The translations under genes were made by a program, and so were the position numbers. A DNA stretch of 64,000 nucleotides from Amphirosellinia nigrospora (lineage: Eukaryota > Ascomycota > Sordariomycetes > Xylariales > Xylariaceae), in contig SCHM01000001.1 of NCBI GenBank assembly GCA_004123355.1, positions 5,386,001 to 5,450,000 of the forward strand. The letters run 5' to 3'. Each line of letters opens with the position of its first letter. Position 1 is the stretch's first letter. Under the pieces are notes generated by a model that was given only the letters and a program-made list of their open reading frames with translations, made no database searches and was not told where the DNA came from. Shown here piece by piece: positions 55,386 through 64,000 of the stretch.

Positions 55386-55690
55386 AAAGGTTAGGTATGT
55401 ATTAATTAAATACAAACTTGGTTAGACTCGGAACAGTCAAAAGCAGCACCAGGCGATTTCATCTGACGTGTGAACACACTAAAACAAGGATCGGAGACTG
55501 AGTGGCCAAATCTAGGATAGATCTAAAAGGAAGGAATCTAGCTGGGCAACTACAACCGAGAGGGTTTTATGCTACGTGGGGCGTAGCCCCCCCATCTCCC
55601 CCCGCACTGCCACCACTGCCACTTCCACCCGCCACACGTGCTTAATGAATCGTTAAGATTATCAGATCAGATAATAACCCAGCAACCAGC
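55386..55690 (+). repeat. Dispersed direct repeat, copy B (interrupted)
   Basis: The same unit as copy A at 52938-53052, in the same orientation. The left part (to 55470) and right part (from 55641) match copy A, and 170 bp of unrelated sequence lies between them. Confidence 0.85.
55471..55640 (+). mobile_element. Small insertion (~165 bp) with 5-bp target-site duplication
   Basis: Comparison with copy A shows an insertion exactly at ACGTG. The 5-mer occurs once in copy A but flanks the insert on both sides in copy B (55466-55470 and 55636-55640). The insert begins TGAACACACT and ends CCGCCAC. If the duplication is read as CGTG the termini become TG...CA, as in a solo LTR. It has no coding capacity, no clear terminal inverted repeat, and a C-rich right third. 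Confidence 0.65.
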
Positions 55691-56142
55691 CCTTCCTTCC
55701 ACTGTTCCGGGTCTAGCAAATTAGGTAGCGCGACGCGTTTCGCATGGTAGTGGCAGGCAGCGCATTGCATGTCCTACACTACAAAACTGTTTGCCCATAT
55801 CCCACCCAGTTACAGTGAGGCACCTGGCAATTGTATTAGGATTACCAAATAGAATATCAATGTTTGTTGAATTTTGCTGGTAATTAATGTTGGCCATTAC
55901 GGAATTACGTGTTGAGTCCCATATCTGTGTCTCCTGCATTCTTTGAAACTCGTTCCTTCAAAATGAATTTTAGAACGCTCAATCAATCAATCCTCAATTG
56001 TGAGAGTCTTACCCACAGTTCCCAGTCGAAATGCTTCCGAGTTACGCCACGCAGTCGTTAGTAAAGATTACAATATCAACTTTTTAATAACAAAGCCCCT
56101 CTTGAGAGTCATCAATGCCCGCACTAGCTTAGTCCACCAACT

Positions 56143-57140
56143 TTAGCTGGCAGGGGCAACCCCGGTCTCGACATCGGTGGGCCGAGACTTCTTGCGACCA
56201 AATCCGAAGAAACCTCCGCCGGATCTGCCTTGGCGGTCATCGCGGACTCTCGCGGGAGCAGGTTGCGACGGCGGAGACTGTACGGATGCAACACCACTTG
56301 TTTGGGGAGCATGCTGACTTGGCGATTTATTGCTGGCTTCTTGGTTTGCACGCGACGTGCCGGATTCTGTATGGAGACGATCAAACTCGACCGGATCGCT
56401 GGGATCACTAGCAGGAATAGCCTGGCCGCTGGCACGAAGATTCTTCTTGCCCTTTTGCCGAAGATGCGCCTCCAAAGCGGCTGCGTTCCTTGTATTGCGA
56501 GGACTAGGGCATCAGCAATGTCGCCGACGAAAGGCACCAATCCAATGATCAAATCCACGAGCAGCCAGAAGTGCATGCTTAACCAAAGGTTGGGAGGCAG
56601 GCCGCCGTCGATCTGCTTGGCCGTGCGAATAACAAGTAGTCCGAGGAAGGTATCCGCGAAGTCTCCAAATCTAAAATGGAAGAAGCAGTTAGCAGACGAA
56701 GACCGGAGCTGCTAGCTAGACAACTCACATAGGGACGAGACCGATGAAGCTACCCCAACCGAACTTAATGCCCAGAAAGCTGCCGAATGCCATATCTAGC
56801 CGATAAGCCCTTCTCTTGACCTTGGTGAGGATCTCTGCATCGTGAGCGGAGATGCCAGGTGGTACAGCTTTGCGAACTTTCTTGAATTTGCCGTTCGGGT
56901 GCCGTTAAGTCTCGTTGCTGGAACTTGCTCAAAATAGGGATCCTATACAGCAAGTTAGTCTGCGACCTACAGTATAAGGTACAGCCGGCTATTGGCATCG
57001 AATCCGGCGCCCAATATTGGGTGCGCATTCCAAGGGTTGGGGATACTAACATCGACTCCAAACTTGTTCTCAAGCCTCTCTTTAAGAATCTTGTCTTGAA
57101 TAAGTTTCCCGCCAATCCACTTGGCCACATAACTTCCCAT
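56143..57140 (-). CDS. DUF4112 membrane protein
   Basis: Exons in coding order: 57140-57051, 56942-56729, 56670-56143 (introns 108 and 58 nt). The start is the ATG of GSYVAKWIGGKLIQDKILKE. The DUF4112 core follows: RAYRLDMAFGSFLGIKFGWG, SFIGLVPIFGDFADTF, and MHFWLLVDLIIGLVPFVGDI, with two or three hydrophobic segments. The C-terminal ~100 residues are Pro/Ser/Gln-rich and probably disordered, ending with a basic patch (FFGFGRKKSRP). Two single-base losses break the frame, near 56897-56899 and 56496-56498. With both added the length is 277 aa. The family has no established function; it is common in ascomycetes and bacteria. Confidence 0.88.
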
Positions 57141-58923
57141 GATGGGCGGATAGACGATATCGTAGTATTAAGAATTGCTGTAGGGAAGATAGGGAAAAAA
57201 GGTGTTCAGTTGAGTTTGGGAGGTATGGCCTTTGTTGGTGTAATTGTGGAGGGGCTAATAAAGCTCAAGAACGCAACTCCAGTCGGTATGCTCAATGCCA
57301 AGCGGTTTCAGATTACATCAAGCAGAGCCATTCAAAGGGAGAGAGAGGCCTTCGCTCTTTAAATCATAAATTTTGCTGTAACCAGGGCGTCACGCGGCGA
57401 CTAAATAGATATTGCCCAAAGTACCTATAACAACACGTCAACGCGCCAAGTAGCACAGCTCCCAAAGCTTGGAAATGACGATATTGTACCTATGATGTCA
57501 GTTCTGTCACCTTTGATGCAGGCATTGTGGGGTGCCCCATAGATTTGAGACTGCGGCTGTGCTGTGGCAGTTACTGTGGCTAGTAAGTGGCCTGAGGGAG
57601 TAGAGTTCTCATCATGATTCATGTCAAAAGACTAAACTAAACGCCATTACTCCATTGTTGATGCTTGCTTATCTCTAGACAACTTTCTACATGGCTCTTT
57701 ACGGTCGTTCAAAATAAAACGTAGAGAAAAATGAGCTTTATTGCCTCTTGAGCTTGCCTTCATCTTGGCCATCGAGAATTATTAAGTTACCCAAAGATAT
57801 AGCTTAGCGTAGATTCTTAGTGTTATAATACAGCGACCGGTGACACCTGACAGCATTACGAAACACTTGAAGCAACTCTTAAGACAGACTGAAACTTATG
57901 AAGCGATCTGCTAATAGGAGAAAAACTACGTAGATTCTTTTTGTCGCTCTCCAATTCTTCGACTTTTACTTCATATGTTGGCGAATTATCTGTGTACCAT
58001 CACCGGAGACCCCGACGCAAATTCGCTATACTTTCAGAATGGCTCCCTAGACGGATTTCATTCATGTTAGTTTCAGAAGCTCATCCCTTGCCTGACGCCA
58101 TTTAAAATTCAAGACATAGTCCCATTGCCAATGAGTTTTTCAAGAAGAGCATCGCCGGCTTCTAAACAGAGCTTCCCTATCAAGGCGAATGTAACTGCCG
58201 CCTTCGCCTATATTTCTAAATGACAGTGGTTATCATGACTAACAGAATACGCGCGCCTTCATAATCACGCTTTAGCAATACGTAGTCTAAACCACCATTG
58301 GGCGGCTGATGGCGCAGCACAGAGGCAATCTCTTCCGACTACATATATTTGAAAAAAATTAGTCCTTGGAATTTATGTTGGAAGTTTCTGACGTATTTTT
58401 TCCATAAAACAGCTCTTGGGTCAATGCATTCTATTGTCTATGTTGCCTAGGATTTCTCGGGGGTATAAATCTCTACCTAGGGAAATACGCTGGATATATA
58501 GATCCAGCAACCCCGCAAAACAATTACCTACTGACGGTATAGCCCTCTAGACTTGAGATTTCGTGATATGCTAATATAGTGTGAAGTGTACGAAGAAGCC
58601 GTCCAATTCATACACCGCCACGGCTGTTCGTAGTCCACCAACTTAGCCAGCACAGAATCCACCAAAGCCCAACCAACCTTGGCAGTATTATTCTTTGCTC
58701 TACTGCTTCACGCCAACCTACTTAATAGAATCCAAACCACCATATTAGGACAGTATACCTATAGTTACCAATTAAGCTAGCTCTACCACCTGTCAGGGAT
58801 TAACTACGGCAACAAACAACTAATCTAATGCTAGCGTAGTCTTACTACCACTATGAACCTTGAATCTGTATAGCGACCAACAAAGTCCTTTCTGCCATCG
58901 AAGCAAGCACTTCGTCTGCCATG
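57141..58923. other. Intergenic region without recognisable gene
   Basis: About 1.8 kb, AT-rich, between the DUF4112 gene and the tRNA. No coding sequence or repeat is supported. Confidence 0.6.
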
Positions 58924-59013
58924 AGTCGTATGGTCTAATGGTTATGATTTCTCGTTCACATGTATGTGTACTTTGACCCGAGAAGGTTCCGTGTTCGATC
59001 CACGGTACGACTA
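58924..59013 (+). tRNA. tRNA-Val (anticodon CAC) with a 17-nt intron
   Basis: The acceptor arms AGTCGTA and TACGACT pair over 7 bp. The D-arm is GGTCTAATGGTTATGAT. The anticodon stem TCTCG/CGAGA encloses the loop TT-CAC-A, with the anticodon at 58957-58959. An intron (58961-58977) interrupts one nucleotide after the anticodon, the canonical nuclear position. The T-arm is CCGTG-TTCGATC-CACGG. A TTTT run follows a few bases downstream, as expected for Pol III termination. The first base pair is A-U rather than the usual G-C. Confidence 0.88.
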
Positions 59014-59087
59014 TAATTTTGCCGGTCCTCCACACTTTTTGCCCCCTTTCCATCATGACATCAGCAATTATATACATAACAACTTCC

Positions 59088-59903
59088 TCAGAGCCCCCAA
59101 TTATCTACGTCCGCCATGAGGCTGTTGTTCTTCACACCTTCCGGAAAGTCTTCCTCTCCAAGATGAGTGGTATGCGCCCACGGTTTCAAGCTGTTCTCCT
59201 CCCTAATTGTTTTGGCAAAGCATCCGCTCCAGCCCTTCCGTGGAAACGCCCTATTAACATCCAGCCGAGTCGACTCATCAATCAGCTCGGGTTTACCACC
59301 CATGTTATCGTATATAGTGGCGAGCTGGATCACCTGGGCGAGGAACGTTATGGTCCCGACAGTTCCTAGATCCTGATGCCGGATGATGGCCTCCGCGACA
59401 GCTTCTGCCTGTGCCTTCGTTGCGCCATGTTTCTGTGTGAGATCCAGAGCAAGAATGCCGCCATAAAACTCGAAAGAAAGTAGTGTTGTGCGCAGATTGT
59501 CATGCGTGGTTCCAATATCGTGGAGTAGGCAGGCCAGTGCCCATGTGGACCAGGATAGCTTGCTGCCGTGCTCTGGAAATTGATCTTTGATGATTGAGAA
59601 GCCTGCAACAATCGCAAGTAAGTACGTTGTAAACATTCTCCTACGGATATGATCATATGTAAATACCCCAATGGTATACACGCATCGAATGATTGTACGT
59701 CTGCTCGGGAGATGCTCCTTCGCATAGCGTTGCACTTCCGCCACCACAGGGTCATTTGCCGGGAATTGTATATCAGCAACTTTCCACGCCGATGGTTTGG
59801 CTATGGGTTTCTTTTGAAAAATTAGGTTCGCATCGCGTGGGACGGCCGTCCATCCATGCTTAACGATATCATCTGCCGAAGCAGCTGGCGTGGTAGACGA
59901 CAT
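59088..59903 (-). CDS. Cyanamide hydratase-like HD-domain protein
   Basis: Exons 59903-59667 and 59602-59088 with a 64-nt intron. The start (SSTTPAASADDIVKHGWTAV) is chosen because it is the second in-frame ATG and fits the family's length; an upstream ATG adds 20 residues. HD-family metal motifs are the NHSMRVYHWG segment before the intron, CLLHDIGTT (the HD pair) and AIIRHQD. The enzyme hydrates cyanamide to urea, as in Myrothecium Cah and yeast DDI2/DDI3. One base is missing at about 59701; the error sits just before the first metal-binding His segment. Adding it gives 250 aa, and the intron phase then agrees. The 3' end lies 75 bp from the tRNA gene. Confidence 0.88.
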   Translation of the reverse strand: MSSTTPAASADDIVKHGWTAVPRDANLIFQKKPIAKPSAWKVADIQFPANDPVVAEVQRYAKEHLPSRRTIIRCVYTIGVFTYDHIRRRMFTTYLLAIVAGFSIIKDQFPEHGSKLSWSTWALACLLHDIGTTHDNLRTTLLSFEFYGGILALDLTQKHGATKAQAEAVAEAIIRHQDLGTVGTITFLAQVIQLATIYDNMGGKPELIDESTRLDVNRAFPRKGWSGCFAKTIREENSLKPWAHTTHLGEEDFPEGVKNNSLMADVDNWGL

Positions 59904-62691
59904 GATTTCTTTATTGTGGAAAACTCGATAACAAAGATTCCGACAAGTTCCGGCGAGCAGCATGTTGACTCAAAATACCGCTTAACTTTCGCTATTTTAT
60001 ATACGTTGTATACATACTGCTGCCTTGATCACGATGACGCTGATATTGCCGCCTCGTGAAGATAGAATTGGTAAGCAGTAGCGCTTAGATAAGGCGCTAT
60101 CTAGAATTCCGCGGGATTTGGTTTAAACAGACCCCGAAGCACAATTATTTCGGTATTGACCAGCCATGATCAACGTTAGTTAGATCGGTTTGATGTTCTC
60201 GGATCTTTAAATACTGATGTGGCGTCTAATCCCTATGCTTTTCGGTCTGGATATTAGCTCTTGAGTTAGGTGTCGTGAGTTTTACGACGAAAGCAGGAAA
60301 CGAACACATAAAAGTCCGTTAAAGATGGAGTTGAAGGCCTCAAGATATGTGTTATATACATATGCTGTCTCTTAATAAATAACACCCCCTTAGGATGCCA
60401 GTTCTAATTACTTGTATATCGATTTTATAGCGATATTAAACTGCTTTATTCTGTTTTCTACTTAAACCATTATGTCAGGATCCTGCGGTTTAATTGCTTC
60501 TTATTTTCCTTCCCTAAATATTTGATCTATTTCGGATGACAACTAGGAGAATCTAAGACTACCCTGTCACCGTCAGGACCTCTGGTATGGCGTAGGTAAG
60601 ACTCTTGTTGCGCAAGGGATCTATCTCTCCTGATGACTAGTCTCCATCTATATACACATACGTCATTTGTCTATAGGCTTCACCGGACTACTCATATCGT
60701 GACAGTTGACGTTCCGTTCATATGAAGCTAGACTAACGAGATGTCACACGGACCCTGGCCAGTGCGCAATACAGTGCCACACAGGGTCCCATACGGAGCT
60801 CGCGAAATACTACCCTACGAGGCTGAGGCAGTCGTACGAAGTTATCGTGAGTCTCAGAAGCAGACACCGAGCTGAACTCGAACCCGAAACACTCGCCTCA
60901 CCGGCTACAGAGGTCTTACCTTTCGGTCCCGTGAAGAAGGGAAAGGAAAGGAAAGGAAGGGGAATTCTGAGCATAAAAGGCGGCGAATCCTCCCCTCAAA
61001 CGGAGGAAGGAATTAGATCTATATGGCCCCTTTGGCACCATAGTCGTTTATTACTCAAATTGAACCTATTCCAAGCCCTCAATCAGAGCCCTTGTGACAC
61101 GAGAACCGTTCGATCATCCACTTTTCCTCGGCCTCCCTCGTTGCCTTTTTATGATCTGCGTATCTGTTCAAGTAGCCCTGGTATTCGCGTTTCTGACCGG
61201 AGCCCATATCCTCGCAGCGGAACGCGTGCTTGGTCCGTTCTCCCTTGTCGGGTGCCTCGATCCTCGCTTCAAGTGAGTCTCTATCTTCTCCTTTCTATGG
61301 CATCATCGTCCTCGCTTTAATTAAGCCAATCGATAGATAGCTAGCGCTAGAGTATATGGAGAAGAAGTCAGTATTAATAATGATGGAAAGTCTTTTTTTT
61401 TGGCGCCGAAGGTGGAAGGTTTTACCTCCCCTTGGCCAGTCTTGAAATAAATGTGGCGTTTGCTGATGAATATTTATTCGAATTTATTATAATGTATCCT
61501 ATAACCCACCTCGAAAGTAATCATGGGATCCGATCTTCTCTCCTACCTCGCACATCCTTCCGTCCAGGCCTTTTTGCGAACACACCATTCCCTCTCGTAC
61601 CAATGGATCAGATCACCCGCGACACCATCTCATCCAGATATAAACGTTGCTTGTCGAACTCTCCCTCTGCCCTGTATAGCCTTAACGTTAGTCATAGAGC
61701 CTTATCCCTATTACAAGATGCGAGATCGTAGGATCGGCCAAAAATTTAGTTCTGATACAGAGGTCTACACCCTACCCCTGCGAGGTCCCTGACACACATC
61801 AGTAGGTGTAATATCATGAATGGCCCTCATTTCAAGGATCTATAAGAGCTTCGTAAGCTCAATTGTTTGGTATAGTCCATTAATTGGTTGATTAGACCTC
61901 AGGCCATTTATTTAATATCAATTTTGGAATAATTAGATTGGTAAGCTATAAATTAAAACGCCCTGGTTCGAGAAGAGCAAGATCTTGGCCCCCGCAGAAC
62001 CTCGAAATAGATATGTTGGCTCCTTTTCGTCATGCTTGTTGCCGGCAGCTCTTGGCCCACACAGCGCTTTCCACGCGATCCGACTTCGCGGATATTCCAA
62101 GCACAATGGAAGCTGATGGCCGGGAATAAATCATAGAGCCTATGGGAACGCTGCATTCAGATCATCGGCCCAGCTGCGTAAGTACTTGTCGGCCTATTTC
62201 GACAATATGGGTTTAACAATAGACTGATTGAAATTACCGCTATTTAAACCGTCGCGGGCCGTTGATTGGGTTGAAGCGACTCGACGCATGCGCTGCACCG
62301 GTCCGCGCGCATCAAGGTAGCATTGCTAGGCGTCAAGGCAATTCTCCGCAGCTAAATGAGTGAGCCTCCATATTTCCCCTTTATTGTAGCTACCTACGAT
62401 GTACACACTGACGCATCAGGATAAAACAGCGATGCCTTCTTTCCAGCGCAAGAGTCATACAAGGGAGCTAAAGGATTTCACCGATTTTAATGGGAAATGT
62501 ATACAAACTACTAACCGCATTTAGAATCCTGGTTATTTCTATAAATATATACCCCTCAAGTTTTGATTCAGAGGATAGTCAGGTCAGCTGATCATTTCGA
62601 CAACCGAAAACACCACTGGCTTTTTACTTTGAATAGCAAGAGCCGCAACCTTTTATCGTATCTTCGGTTTGTCCAACCTCAATAGTACGCA
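59904..62691. other. Long gene-free region
   Basis: About 2.8 kb. The longest open frame (60706-61320, +, 204 codons) has scattered composition, no domain and no splice partners, so it is not called. A short GGAAA-type purine repeat lies near 60950-60980. No transposon, tRNA or rRNA was recognised. Confidence 0.55.
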
Positions 62692-63650
62692 ATGGCGCAG
62701 TACGGCTTGTTTCAGTACCTGTACCTCAAAGTGAAGGCAATTTCACTACGCCTTATCGTTGCAGTAACTAGCGCCGCCGCATTACGTCGAGACAAAGCGT
62801 TGGTCTCGCCTGCGGTGCGACAACAAAAACATGTCAAGATCCCATCACGCGAAAAGGGACGGTACATCCTAGTGGATATCTACTATCCGCCTACGACAGG
62901 TACAACTTTACCGGCGCCCCACCCGTCCTGTTAAATTGGCATGGGAGCGGCTTTGTGTTCCCATTTTTTGGCTCAGATATGTTATTCTGCTCTAGAATAG
63001 CGGAGAATGCCGGAGTTGTTGTGATAGATGTTGATTACCGCAAGGGGCCGGAGACCCCGTTTCCGGGTGCGATCAATGACGCCGAGGATACCCTTGGTTG
63101 GGTTACCTCTCAGGCACAGTTCGACTCGAATCGGGTCGCTGTTTCTGGCTTTAGCTCGGGTGGAAATATTGCCCTTGTCGCGGCCACGACACTGCGGAAA
63201 AGGCTTGCGGGGCTTCTTGACATATCTGCTGTCTTTGCCATGTATCCGCTTCTTAACCTGGCTATTCCCGCCGAAGATAAGAAAGTGCCCAAACCAATCA
63301 ATACCTTCCCACCATGGGTTTTGAGAGTATTCAACGACTGCTATGTGTTCAATCCAGACGCGAGGACCGATCCAATGGTATCCCCCGCCTTTGCTAACCC
63401 ATCCGATTTCCCTCCAACCGTAGCTCTCATTACGTGCGAAGGAGATGCCTTGCGGCCAGAGGCACAGGAACTAGCAGAGAAGCTCATCCAAAACAACGAA
63501 GACGAGAAGACAATAATCAATCACGTCCTCAAGGGTGTCCCTCATGGATTCGACAAGGGTGCCGTGGACGGAAGTATTGAGCAGATCCGACGCGAAGAAG
63601 CTTATAGCTTAATTGTGGATGCTCTGAAGGACACATTTCATATCGCCTAG
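62692..63650 (+). CDS. Alpha/beta-hydrolase of the hormone-sensitive-lipase (esterase) family
   Basis: Single exon. The oxyanion-hole segment is LLNWHGSGF, the nucleophile elbow is VSGFSSGGNIAL (GxSxG), VVIDVDYRKGPETPFP is the typical HSL beta-strand/loop, and the acid and base lie in ITCEGDALRPEAQEL and VPHGFDKG. Such enzymes hydrolyse short acyl esters or lactones; the substrate is unknown. One base is missing at the GG of 62899-62900. The N-terminal frame reads PTTG and soon stops, while the next frame reads YNFTGAPPVLLNWHGSG. With the base added the length is 319 aa. An N-terminal hydrophobic stretch (KAISLRLIVAVTSAAAL) may be a membrane anchor. Confidence 0.9.
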
Positions 63651-64000
63651 ATGAGTTGAGAAGCCATGTTATCTACGTAATTAGATTGCTGAATCAGTTC
63701 CGTTAATGACTGCTTTATCAGCTGCGCTGGCTCCATGTTAAGCTTGTTCCTAGCACCATGGGTGGAATGGGTACTCCAAGTAGCAGGAGTAAGGCAGCCT
63801 GTAGCGATTGTTTAGTTTTATTGTAATTTCTTGAGTGTTTTCTTATTTTTACACCAGCTTGGGTGTGTTGGCGGTTGTGCGGACGGTTGTGCGGACGGGT
63901 AACGGGGTAGGATCGAGTCCTATTAGCGGTAGCATTTTTACTTGCTTTATCTATCTCCGCGGAGTTCATTCAAACTATTTTGGAAGTAAGTTATGTTTCC
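63651..64000. other. 3' flank at the right window edge
   Basis: About 350 bp after the esterase. A 12-bp unit (GGTTGTGCGGAC) is directly repeated twice at about 63872-63895. No coding sequence is supported. Confidence 0.6.

Larger units (their letters stand above)
55013..56142. other. Gene-free repeat-rich region
   Basis: About 1.1 kb. The left part is rich in GGTACGG/ACCGGTACG words and holds a near-perfect palindrome; the middle holds repeat copy B with its insertion; the right part is plain intergenic sequence. Confidence 0.65.

Noticed and set aside
60860-60900. B-box-like sequence suggesting a tRNA or SINE
   Set aside because: No A box at the right distance and no cloverleaf.
60706-61320. 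204-codon open frame (+)
   Set aside because: No domain, signal or membrane segment, uneven composition, no splice partners. Probably a chance frame in a gene-free region.
63900-63935. tRNA T-arm-like sequence (TAGGATCGAGTCCTA)
   Set aside because: No matching acceptor, D or anticodon arms around it.

Overview
This window is nuclear DNA of a filamentous ascomycete (Pezizomycotina, most likely a Sordariomycete). Genes are interrupted by 50-130 bp introns with GTRNGT donors, CTAAC/CTAAT branch sites and YAG acceptors. The gene set is typical of that group: heme-thiolate peroxidase, TRK potassium transporter, GT90, DUF3712 and DUF4112 proteins, cyanamide hydratase. There are 23 genes I can support, one tRNA, one gene relic and a partial gene at the left edge. 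Housekeeping genes are dense, separated by gene-poor stretches of up to 3 kb.

Layout: 0-4 kb, tail of an enoyl-CoA hydratase-like gene, then a secreted heme-thiolate peroxidase. 4-12 kb, a RING/ZZ/SH3 protein, a mitochondrial cysteine synthase, and a divergent pair of mitochondrial genes (an unknown protein and mitoribosomal bL19). 13-25 kb, TRK K+ transporter, then TFIIH helicase XPB divergent from the pseudouridine synthase PUS7. 26-31.5 kb, an SRA-YDG-domain protein converging on a large secreted protein built from 76-residue tandem repeats. 34-40 kb, a DUF3712 protein and a divergent pair of sugar-porter MFS transporter and TauD-type dioxygenase. 40.5-43.6 kb, a parvulin and the divergent ribosomal genes RPS12/RPS22. 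44.5-52.3 kb, GT90, SWD2, SRP9 and ribonucleotide reductase RNR2 with a cluster of MCB boxes. 52.7-56 kb, a repeat-flanked island with a metallophosphoesterase and a decayed gene. 56-63.7 kb, a DUF4112 protein, an intron-containing tRNA-Val(CAC), a cyanamide hydratase and an esterase.

Many genes are broken by single missing bases, usually in short G/C runs, and this includes genes expected to be essential (RNR2, SWD2). Repairing one base per break restores conserved motifs and divisible-by-three lengths, so I read most of these as consensus-sequence errors rather than pseudogenes. The joins are described by position only.

The observations most worth following are the tandem-repeat secreted protein, a 5-nt microexon in RPS22, the SRA-domain gene, and a direct-repeat pair (one copy carrying a ~170 bp insertion with a target-site duplication) that brackets the metallophosphoesterase.
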